7,139 nt of DNA from Clostridia bacterium (GTDB lineage Bacteria > Bacillota > Clostridia > RGIG6154), in contig JAGARF010000105.1 of NCBI GenBank assembly GCA_017622395.1, positions 1-7,139 on the forward strand, in the 5' to 3' direction. The translations under genes were made by a program, and so were the position numbers. Below the pieces are notes generated by a model. It had not been told where the DNA came from. It saw only the letters and a program-made list of their open reading frames with translations, and made no database searches. Positions 1-5,376 of this stretch are shown piece after piece. Within the stretch, counting starts at the first letter, position 1, and every line of letters begins with the position of its first letter.

Positions 1-63
1 AATCAAAAAAGATTTGTGCAATGAGCAATTAAGTAAAATACTTGAAATTTATTTCTTTAAGCC

Positions 64-92
64 TTGTAAAATCAGCCTTTTTGTGCTATAAT
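64..92 (+). promoter_or_regulatory. Predicted sigma-A-type promoter of the rnf operon with extended -10
   Basis: A perfect TATAAT lies at 87-92. It is preceded by TGC at 84-86, which forms an extended -10 (TGN-TATAAT). A -35-like TTGTAA (four of six matches to TTGACA) lies at 64-69, giving the ideal 17-bp spacer. Transcription would start near position 99 and leave a leader of roughly 35 nt before the rnfC start at 136, too short for a typical riboswitch. This is the only convincing promoter seen in the window, so it probably drives the whole cluster. The call rests on sequence pattern only. Confidence 0.65.
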
Positions 93-118
93 TTCTTCAG
101 CTATGTATAAAAATTATC

Positions 119-124
119 AGGAGG
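119..124 (+). promoter_or_regulatory. Ribosome binding site that fixes the rnfC start at 136
   Basis: AGGAGG at 119-124 is followed 11 nt later by ATG at 136. The in-frame ATG at 103 lies upstream of this site and has no Shine-Dalgarno of its own. It would also sit only a few bases after the predicted transcription start. The site therefore favours 136 as the start. Confidence 0.75.
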
Positions 125-135
125 TTTTAAGTTTT

Positions 136-1467
136 ATGTTAAAAACTTTCAGAGGCGGAATACATCCGCCTGAGAAAAAAGAAATTACAGAAAAAATACC
201 TTCCCTTCCAATCTCTCCGAAAGACGAGGTAATAATTCCTTTAAGACAGCACATCGGTGCTCCCTGTGAGCCTATAGTAAGTGTGGGAGATTATGTATAT
301 ATGGGTCAGAAAATAGGAGAAAGCACCTCCTTTGTTTCTGCTCCCGTTCATTCCTCTGTTTCGGGAACAGTTAAGGAAATAAAGCCATACCCCCACCCTA
401 CAGGCGGAATGTGTATGAGCATTATTATTGAAAACGACCATAAGGATACCCTTGCCGAGGGAATTAAGCCTTTTACATTAGACCTTCTTCCGGATAAAAT
501 CAAGGAATATGTGGACTCTCTTGACCCTAAGGAGATTGTATCTAAGGTTAAAGAGGCAGGCATAACAGGTATGGGCGGAGCATCCTTCCCTCTCCATGTT
601 AAGCTTTCACCTCCTCCGGGAACTGAAATAGATACTGTTGTATTAAACGGTGCAGAGTGCGAGCCTTATTTAACCTCTGACCACAGAGCAATGCTTGAGC
701 ATCCGAAATTAATTATCTGCGGTGCTTTAATGATTAAAAAGGCGGTTAATGCAAAGAAAATCTTAATGGCTATTGAAAACAACAAGCCTGATGCAATCGC
801 TCTTATGCAGACACTTCTTAAAGACTATGAGGATTTTGAGGTTGTTGTTCTTAAAACAAAGTATCCTCAGGGAAGTGAAAAACAGCTTATAAACGCAGTA
901 TGCGGAAGACAGGTACCATCAGGAGGGCTTCCGTCAGCTGTGGGAGTTGTTGTTTCAAATGTTGACACCTGCTCTGCAGTTGCAGACGCAGTTGTTAGAA
1001 ATATGCCTTTAATCAGAAGAAATGTAACTATATCAGGCGATGCGGTTGCAAACCCTGCAAACCTTATTGCAAGAGTTGGTATGAAGTTTGAAGAGCTTTT
1101 TGAGGCTGCAGGCGGTCTTAAGGAAAACCCTGAAAAAATTATTATGGGCGGACCTATGATGGGTATGGCACAGACAAGAGTAGATGTTCCTATGATAAAG
1201 GGTACATCAGGCATACTCGCTCTTTCAAAGGCGGAAACCTTTGGCGATAAAGAGGGAACCTGTATAAAATGCGGTAAGTGTGTAGATGTTTGTCCTATGC
1301 GTCTTATGCCTAATGCACTGACAACCTTTGCTATTGCTCAGGATATGGAAAAACTTAAAGAGTACAACATCTTAGACTGTATGGAGTGCGGTTCCTGCAC
1401 ATTTATCTGTCCTCAGAAGAGATTTATAGTACAGCATATCAAAAAAGGTAAGCAACTTTTAAAATAA
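136..1467 (+). CDS. rnfC: RnfC, NAD-binding FeS/flavin subunit of the Rnf complex
   Basis: RnfC is the peripheral cytoplasmic subunit of the ion-pumping ferredoxin:NAD+ oxidoreductase and is where NAD+ is reduced. The protein is 443 aa from the ATG at 136 and starts MLKTFRGGIHPPEKK, the usual RnfC N-terminus. An in-frame ATG 11 codons earlier (103) lacks a ribosome site. The glycine-rich nucleotide/FMN motif GMGGASFP begins at residue 145, and the conserved NGAECEPYLTSDHR begins at residue 171. Two [4Fe-4S] motifs follow near the C-terminus: C376-x2-C379-x2-C382-x3-C386-P and C415-x2-C418-x2-C421-x3-C425-P. Length and domain order (barrel-sandwich N-terminus, NADH-dehydrogenase 51-kDa-like core, SLBB, ferredoxin tail) fit clostridial RnfC. 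It is the first gene after the predicted promoter. Its stop codon touches the first palindrome-array element, which separates it from rnfD. Confidence 0.97.
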   Translation: MLKTFRGGIHPPEKKEITEKIPSLPISPKDEVIIPLRQHIGAPCEPIVSVGDYVYMGQKIGESTSFVSAPVHSSVSGTVKEIKPYPHPTGGMCMSIIIENDHKDTLAEGIKPFTLDLLPDKIKEYVDSLDPKEIVSKVKEAGITGMGGASFPLHVKLSPPPGTEIDTVVLNGAECEPYLTSDHRAMLEHPKLIICGALMIKKAVNAKKILMAIENNKPDAIALMQTLLKDYEDFEVVVLKTKYPQGSEKQLINAVCGRQVPSGGLPSAVGVVVSNVDTCSAVADAVVRNMPLIRRNVTISGDAVANPANLIARVGMKFEELFEAAGGLKENPEKIIMGGPMMGMAQTRVDVPMIKGTSGILALSKAETFGDKEGTCIKCGKCVDVCPMRLMPNALTTFAIAQDMEKLKEYNILDCMECGSCTFICPQKRFIVQHIKKGKQLLK

Positions 1468-1686
1468 TGAATTGCCCTTGCGGGCATGAATTGCCTACGC
1501 CATGAATTGCCTACGGCATGAATTGAACCTTTCAGGTTCATTAAGGAACAAATGCTTTGCATTTGATTTAAATAAAATCGCATAGCGATTTTTGACCAAA
1601 ATGCAGACAAAGTCTGCAATTCATGAGCTATGGCTCAATTCATTGAGCGACAGCGAAAATTCATGACAGCAAAGCTGTCAATTCAT
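1467..1686 (+). repeat. Palindrome-array element, copy 1 (rnfC-rnfD gap)
   Basis: This 220-bp element consists of ten consecutive short modules. Arms pair as follows: 1473-1477/1482-1486, 1492-1495/1499-1502 (one C-C mismatch), 1508-1511/1515-1518, 1524-1530/1534-1540, 1549-1555/1559-1565, 1574-1581/1585-1592, 1602-1608/1612-1618, 1624-1628/1633-1637, and 1664-1670/1674-1680. The module around 1643-1658 is not self-complementary. Loops are three or four nt. ATGAATT stands before the first four hairpins (1467, 1486, 1502, 1518). Its reverse complement AATTCAT closes the last four modules (1618, 1637, 1658, 1680). The palindrome ATTTAAAT (1566-1573) marks the centre. The element begins at the last base of the rnfC stop codon and ends six bases before the rnfD ribosome site. 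It aligns end to end with the copy at 4362-4580. No protein or transposase is encoded. I do not recognise a named repeat family. Confidence 0.93.
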
Positions 1687-1691
1687 CAAAT

Positions 1692-1698
1692 AAAGGAG
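1692..1698 (+). promoter_or_regulatory. rnfD ribosome binding site just after the repeat element
   Basis: AAAGGAG is followed eight nt later by the rnfD ATG. The stretch TAAAGGAGA plus A-rich spacer from 1691 closely matches the one after the second element (from 4584), so the site may belong to the duplicated unit. Unlike rnfG, rnfE and rnfA, rnfD is not translationally coupled to its upstream neighbour and depends on this site. Confidence 0.8.
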
Positions 1699-1706
1699 AA
1701 AAATTA

Positions 1707-2651
1707 ATGGATAAATTAGTAATGTCTTATGCACCGCACATAAGAAGCAAAAGAACAACTAAGGCACTTATGCTTGATGTTGTTATTGCTCTTATGCCGG
1801 CGCTTGTTGCAGGAATTTACTTTTTCGGTCTTCCTGCATTAATACATACACTGACCTGTGTTGCGTCCTGTATGTTCTTTGAATATATATGGGAGAAGAT
1901 TTTTAAGCTTCCCAACACAACAGGTGATTTTTCAGCAGTTATTACAGGTATTTTAATTGCATTCAACATTCCTGCATCACTTCCCTATGGTTATGATATT
2001 GCAGCCTCTGCTTTTGCAATTATAATTGTTAAGATGTTTTTCGGAGGTCTTGGTCACAACTTTGTTAACCCTGCCCTTGCGGCAAGAGCATTTCTTCTTG
2101 CCTGCTGGCCTGTTGCAATGACAAAGTGGACTACGCCTACCTTTACATTTAAGCCTGTTGTTGACGCAATGTCCTCTGCAACACCTCTTGGTGCTTTAAA
2201 AGAGAGCGGAGAGGTTATCGCAACATATTCAGATTTATTTTTCGGTAATGTTGCAGGCTGTATCGGCGAGGTATCAGCATTTGCCATTTTAATCGGTTTT
2301 GTATATCTTTTGGTAAGAAAAGTTATTTCGCCTATAATTCCTGTTGTTTATGTTGGTGTTGTATTTATTCTTGCATCAGTTGCAGGAATTGACCCTGTTT
2401 ACTTTATTTTATCAGGCGGTCTTATGCTTGGTGCGGTGTTTATGGCAACCGACTATGTAACAAGTCCTATGTCCTGGAAGGGTCATATTGTTTACGCAGT
2501 TCTTCTTGGTGTTTTAACCTTTGTAATAAGAGTTTACGGCAAGCTCCCTGAGGGCGTAAGCTACTCAATTTTAATTATGAATGTTGTAACTCCTTTAATA
2601 GACAAATTCACAAAGCCCAGAAAGTACGGTGCAAAGGGAGGTAAGATGTAA
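1707..2651 (+). CDS. rnfD: RnfD, integral membrane FMN-binding subunit of the Rnf complex
   Basis: RnfD is a polytopic membrane subunit related to NqrB. It carries covalent FMN and takes part in electron transfer coupled to ion transport. The 314-aa protein is almost wholly hydrophobic, with roughly nine to ten membrane segments, and keeps the family landmarks NPALAARAFLLACWP and ATDYVTSP. The flavinylation motif Dxx(S/T)gAT is seen as DAMSSATPL, with T159 as the predicted FMN-carrying residue. Here Ser replaces the usual Gly before Ala-Thr. An ApbE-type flavin transferase, not encoded in this window, would be needed. It opens the tightly packed rnfDGEA block: its stop codon overlaps the rnfG start by one base (TAATG). 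Confidence 0.97.
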   Translation: MDKLVMSYAPHIRSKRTTKALMLDVVIALMPALVAGIYFFGLPALIHTLTCVASCMFFEYIWEKIFKLPNTTGDFSAVITGILIAFNIPASLPYGYDIAASAFAIIIVKMFFGGLGHNFVNPALAARAFLLACWPVAMTKWTTPTFTFKPVVDAMSSATPLGALKESGEVIATYSDLFFGNVAGCIGEVSAFAILIGFVYLLVRKVISPIIPVVYVGVVFILASVAGIDPVYFILSGGLMLGAVFMATDYVTSPMSWKGHIVYAVLLGVLTFVIRVYGKLPEGVSYSILIMNVVTPLIDKFTKPRKYGAKGGKM

Positions 2652-3193
2652 TGAAAAACTCTATTTTGAATATGACTCTTACCTTAGTTATAATTGCGGT
2701 TGTTGTATCTGTTGCAATGTCTTATGTTAATGGTATCACAGCCCCCTTAATTGCACAAAACGCAGCTGAAAAGCTTAATAAATCCCTTGCAGAGGTTATT
2801 GATGCAAAGGAGTTCCCTGTTTTTGAAGAAACAGAAGACTATGTTATTTATGAGGCATTAAAAGACGGAGAAAGAGTTGGCTTTTGCGTACAGAACGCAT
2901 CTTCAGGCTACGGCGGAGATATAACTCTTTTAACAGGAATAGATAAAGATTATAATGTAACAGGCGTTGCACTTTTAAGCCACGCAGAAACTGCAGGACT
3001 TGGTGCAAACGCAGACAAGGCTGAATTTAAAAATCAGTATAAAGGAAAAACAGAAAATATAGGGGTTGTTAAAAACTCACCTAGGGATAACGACATTGTT
3101 GCAATTTCAGGTGCAACAATCACATCAAAGGCTGTAACAAATGGTGTTAACGAGGCTATCAGACTTGCAAAGGAGGCACAGATAAATGAATAA
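2651..3193 (+). CDS. rnfG: RnfG, membrane-anchored FMN-binding subunit of the Rnf complex
   Basis: RnfG (NqrC-like, FMN-binding domain) has one N-terminal membrane anchor, about residues 5-27, and an extracytoplasmic flavin domain that passes electrons between the membrane FeS centre and RnfD. The 180-aa protein shows the conserved HAETAGLG segment and the flavinylation motif SGATITS at residues 153-159, with T156 the predicted covalent FMN site. The acid often found six residues before that Thr is Val150 here. This may simply be clostridial variation. AGGGAGG at 2635-2641 is its ribosome site. It overlaps rnfD by one base and rnfE by eight bases, so translation of the block is probably coupled. 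Confidence 0.96.
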   Translation: MKNSILNMTLTLVIIAVVVSVAMSYVNGITAPLIAQNAAEKLNKSLAEVIDAKEFPVFEETEDYVIYEALKDGERVGFCVQNASSGYGGDITLLTGIDKDYNVTGVALLSHAETAGLGANADKAEFKNQYKGKTENIGVVKNSPRDNDIVAISGATITSKAVTNGVNEAIRLAKEAQINE

Positions 3194-3776
3194 TTTAACA
3201 AAAGGCTTTTTTAAAGAAAATCCTGTTTTAGTTCTTCTTTTAGGAATGTGCCCGTCTCTTGCAACAACAACCTCCGTTACAAATGCAATCGGTATGGGAC
3301 TTTCTGCAACAGCAGTTTTAATCTGCTCAAATGTGGTTATTTCTCTTTTGAGAAAATTAATTCCCTCAAAGGTAAGAATTGCGGCATACATAGTAATTAT
3401 TGCAACCTTTGTTACAATAGTTGAAATGCTCCTTAAAGCATTTTTGCCCGATTTGGCAGAGTCACTTGGCGTATTCATTCCGCTTATAGTTGTTAACTGC
3501 ATTATTCTTGCAAGAGCAGAGGCATTTGCATCTAAGAACAATGTTTTTCAGTCTTTCTTAGACGGAGCGGGAATGGGTCTTGGCTTTACAATCGCTCTTT
3601 GCATAATTGCAACCTTCAGAGAAGTTTTAGGAGCAGGAACCTGGATGGGTTTTCAGGTTATGCCTGCATCATATGAGCCTGCACTTTTATTTATACTTCC
3701 TGCAGGAGGCTTTTTATCCCTTGGAATTATTCTTGGTGTAATAAATCTTATAAAAGGAGGAAGAAAAAATGGGTAA
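3186..3776 (+). CDS. rnfE: RnfE, integral membrane FeS subunit of the Rnf complex
   Basis: RnfE is a six-helix membrane protein of the RnfA/RnfE (NqrD/NqrE) family. With RnfA it holds a [2Fe-2S] centre inside the membrane and forms part of the ion path. The 196-aa protein begins with the typical KENPVLVLLLGMCPSLA, in which C22 lies in the first helix. The second conserved cysteine is C105 in VVNCIILARAEAFA. Length matches the family. RnfE-type rather than RnfA-type identity follows from the ENPVLV/CPSLA signature and from lying between rnfG and rnfA. The start overlaps the rnfG end by eight bases, with AGGAGG at 3171-3176 inside rnfG. Confidence 0.96.
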   Translation: MNNLTKGFFKENPVLVLLLGMCPSLATTTSVTNAIGMGLSATAVLICSNVVISLLRKLIPSKVRIAAYIVIIATFVTIVEMLLKAFLPDLAESLGVFIPLIVVNCIILARAEAFASKNNVFQSFLDGAGMGLGFTIALCIIATFREVLGAGTWMGFQVMPASYEPALLFILPAGGFLSLGIILGVINLIKGGRKNG

Positions 3777-4359
3777 CAGCATTTTAACAGGTCTGCTTTC
3801 AATTTTGTTAAGCGGAATTTTAACCAACAACTTTATTTTCTCCAGATTTATGGGAATATGTCCTTTCCTTGGTGTTTCTAAGAAAACATCAACGGCAGTC
3901 GGTATGGGTATGGCAGTTACATTTGTTATGACCCTTGCAGGTACAGTAACATATCTTGTATACAGATATCTTTTAGTACCTTTTCAGCTTGAATATATGA
4001 AAACAATTATTTTCATATTTATAATCGCGGCACTTGTGCAGTTTGTAGAAATGGCACTTCAGAAGCTTTTGCCGTCACTTTATACGGCACTTGGAATTTA
4101 TCTTCCCCTTATAACAACAAACTGTGCGGTTCTTGGTGCAGTTCTTCTGGTAACAGATACATATAAATATGAAACATTAATTGAGGCAGTAGTATTTAAC
4201 TTTAGTGCGGCACTTGGCTTTACTCTTGCAATCGTACTTCTTGCAGGAGTAAGAGAAAGACTTGAAACTGCTCCAATTCCAAAGTTTTTAAAGGGCTTTC
4301 CAATAGTACTTATTTCAGCGGCATTAATATCTATGGCTTTTGTAGGTTTAAGTTTTTAA
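3769..4359 (+). CDS. rnfA: RnfA, integral membrane FeS subunit of the Rnf complex
   Basis: RnfA is the partner of RnfE. The two homologous six-helix proteins insert in opposite topology and share a membrane [2Fe-2S] centre. The 196-aa sequence has the RnfA signature NNFIFSRFMGICPFLGVSKK with C31, and the second conserved cysteine C119 in LITTNCAVLGAVLL. It overlaps rnfE by eight bases and is translated from AGGAGG at 3755-3760, which lies inside rnfE. It ends the DGEA block; the second palindrome-array element starts two bases after its stop codon. Confidence 0.96.
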   Translation: MGNSILTGLLSILLSGILTNNFIFSRFMGICPFLGVSKKTSTAVGMGMAVTFVMTLAGTVTYLVYRYLLVPFQLEYMKTIIFIFIIAALVQFVEMALQKLLPSLYTALGIYLPLITTNCAVLGAVLLVTDTYKYETLIEAVVFNFSAALGFTLAIVLLAGVRERLETAPIPKFLKGFPIVLISAALISMAFVGLSF

Positions 4360-4361
4360 AA

Positions 4362-4580
4362 ATGAATTACCCTGCGGGTATGAATTGGCTACGCCATGAA
4401 TTGCCTTCGGCATAAATTGAAGTCTGCGACTTCATTATGGAACAAACGCTTTGCGTTTGATTTAAATAAAATCGCTTTGCGATTTTTGACAATAATGCAA
4501 ACTTGTTTGCAATTCATGAGCCATAGGCTCAATTCATTGAGCGAAAGCGAAAATTCATGACAACAAGGTTGTCAATTCAT
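4362..4580 (+). repeat. Palindrome-array element, copy 2 (rnfA-rnfB gap)
   Basis: This 219-bp element is homologous to and in the same orientation as that at 1467-1686. Hairpin arms are 4368-4372/4376-4380, 4386-4389/4393-4396, 4402-4405/4409-4412, 4418-4424/4428-4434, 4443-4449/4453-4459, 4468-4475/4479-4486, 4496-4502/4505-4511, 4517-4522/4526-4531, and 4558-4564/4568-4574. The module around 4537-4552 again lacks self-complementarity. ATGAATT occurs at 4362, 4380 and 4396, with a variant ATAAATT at 4412. AATTCAT occurs at 4511, 4531, 4552 and 4574. ATTTAAAT at 4460-4467 is the centre. Indels relative to copy 1 fall in loops, or in the loop-proximal part of the eighth module. Stem changes are nearly all paired. 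It fills the gap from just after the rnfA stop codon to the rnfB ribosome site, with no coding capacity. Confidence 0.93.
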
Positions 4581-4584
4581 CTGT

Positions 4585-4591
4585 AAAGGAG
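4585..4591 (+). promoter_or_regulatory. rnfB ribosome binding site just after the repeat element
   Basis: AAAGGAG is followed six nt later by the rnfB ATG. The surrounding TAAAGGAGA-rich stretch resembles that upstream of rnfD. As there, the gene after the element has its own strong site and no overlap with the gene before. Confidence 0.8.
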
Positions 4592-4597
4592 ATAAAT

Positions 4598-5374
4598 ATG
4601 TTTGAAACAATAATAATTTTTGGCAGTATTGCTCTTGTGATGGGTCTTGTTCTTGGAATTTCATCAAAAATATTTGCGGTTGATAAGGACGAGAGAATTG
4701 ACCTTGTGGCAGACTGTCTGCCCGGTGCAAACTGCGGCGGCTGCGGTTTTTCAGGCTGCGGTGCTTTAGCTGAGGCAATAGTTAAGGGAGAAGCTCCCGT
4801 AAATGCCTGCCCGGGTTGCACAAATGTTGAAAAAATAGCTGAAATTATGGGGGTTAAGGCTGAAAAGACAACTCCTATGGGTGCATTTGTAAAGTGCAGC
4901 GGAAGTATTGATAAGGTTAACTACAAATATTTGTTCGACGGTACAAAAAGCTGTAAGGATATTACAAATATGAACCTTGGTGACAAGGCTTGTGCTTATG
5001 CCTGCCTTGGTTACGGCGACTGTGTTGAAAAATGTGTTTTCGGTGCTCTTTCAATTAAAGAGGCTCTTGCAACAGTTGACCTGACAAAATGCACAGGCTG
5101 CGGACAATGTGTTTCTGCTTGCCCTAAAAATGTTATTGAGCTTATGCCAAAGGATACAAAGTATTTTGTTAAATGTTCTTCAAAGGATAAAGGTCCTGTG
5201 GTTAAGGATGCCTGCATCGTTGGATGTATTGGTTGTAAAATATGTGAGAAAAATTGTGAGGCAGGAGCTATTTCGGTTATTGACAATATCGCAAAAATTG
5301 ATATAATTAAATGTACTAAGTGTGGCGTTTGTGCAGAAAAATGCCCTAAGAAAATAATAGAAATCAAGGAATAA
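4598..5374 (+). CDS. rnfB: RnfB, multi-FeS ferredoxin-accepting subunit of the Rnf complex
   Basis: RnfB takes electrons from reduced ferredoxin and feeds them into the Rnf complex. The 258-aa protein has one N-terminal membrane anchor (about residues 3-26). An RnfB-type four-cysteine region follows: C40, C46, C49, C54, plus C71 and C74. Next come the conserved ACAYACLGYGDCVEKC block (C132, C136, C142, C146), a ferredoxin motif C165-x2-C168-x2-C171-x3-C175-P, a second group at C206, C210, C213, C216 and C220, and a last motif C239-x2-C242-x2-C245-x3-C249-P. I count 26 cysteines, enough for several [4Fe-4S] clusters. It is longer than proteobacterial RnfB (about 190 aa), as expected for Clostridia. 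It lies after the second palindrome-array element and ends two bases before the peptidase gene. Confidence 0.97.
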   Translation: MFETIIIFGSIALVMGLVLGISSKIFAVDKDERIDLVADCLPGANCGGCGFSGCGALAEAIVKGEAPVNACPGCTNVEKIAEIMGVKAEKTTPMGAFVKCSGSIDKVNYKYLFDGTKSCKDITNMNLGDKACAYACLGYGDCVEKCVFGALSIKEALATVDLTKCTGCGQCVSACPKNVIELMPKDTKYFVKCSSKDKGPVVKDACIVGCIGCKICEKNCEAGAISVIDNIAKIDIIKCTKCGVCAEKCPKKIIEIKE

Positions 5375-5376
5375 TA

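Noticed and set aside
103..135. Upstream in-frame ATG of rnfC
   Set aside because: No Shine-Dalgarno precedes it, it nearly coincides with the predicted transcription start, and family members begin at the MLKTF-type N-terminus.
93..135. Riboswitch or leader regulatory RNA before rnfC
   Set aside because: The predicted leader is about 35 nt and shows no stable hairpin or known motif.
1574..1593. Intrinsic terminator after rnfC (and the equivalent at 4468-4487)
   Set aside because: The eight-bp stem is AT-rich, most of its T run is part of the stem itself, and it lies in mid-element inside an operon. At most it could attenuate weakly.
1413..1619. Small reverse-strand open frame crossing rnfC and the first element
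   Set aside because: It overlaps the conserved FeS-coding end of rnfC, has no ribosome site, and its sequence is produced by the palindromic repeats.
1467..1686. CRISPR array
   Set aside because: The repeated linkers are only seven bases long, the material between them is palindromic rather than unique spacers, the spacing varies, and no cas genes are nearby.
1461..1692. Target-site duplication AAATA flanking copy 1 (1462-1466 and 1688-1692)
   Set aside because: Five AT-only bases in AT-rich flanks, offset by one base from the element end, and no matching duplication around copy 2.
5307..5355. Possible frameshift or duplication at the RnfB C-terminus because of the extra ferredoxin motif
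   Set aside because: The frame is continuous, and multi-cluster C-terminal regions are normal for clostridial RnfB.
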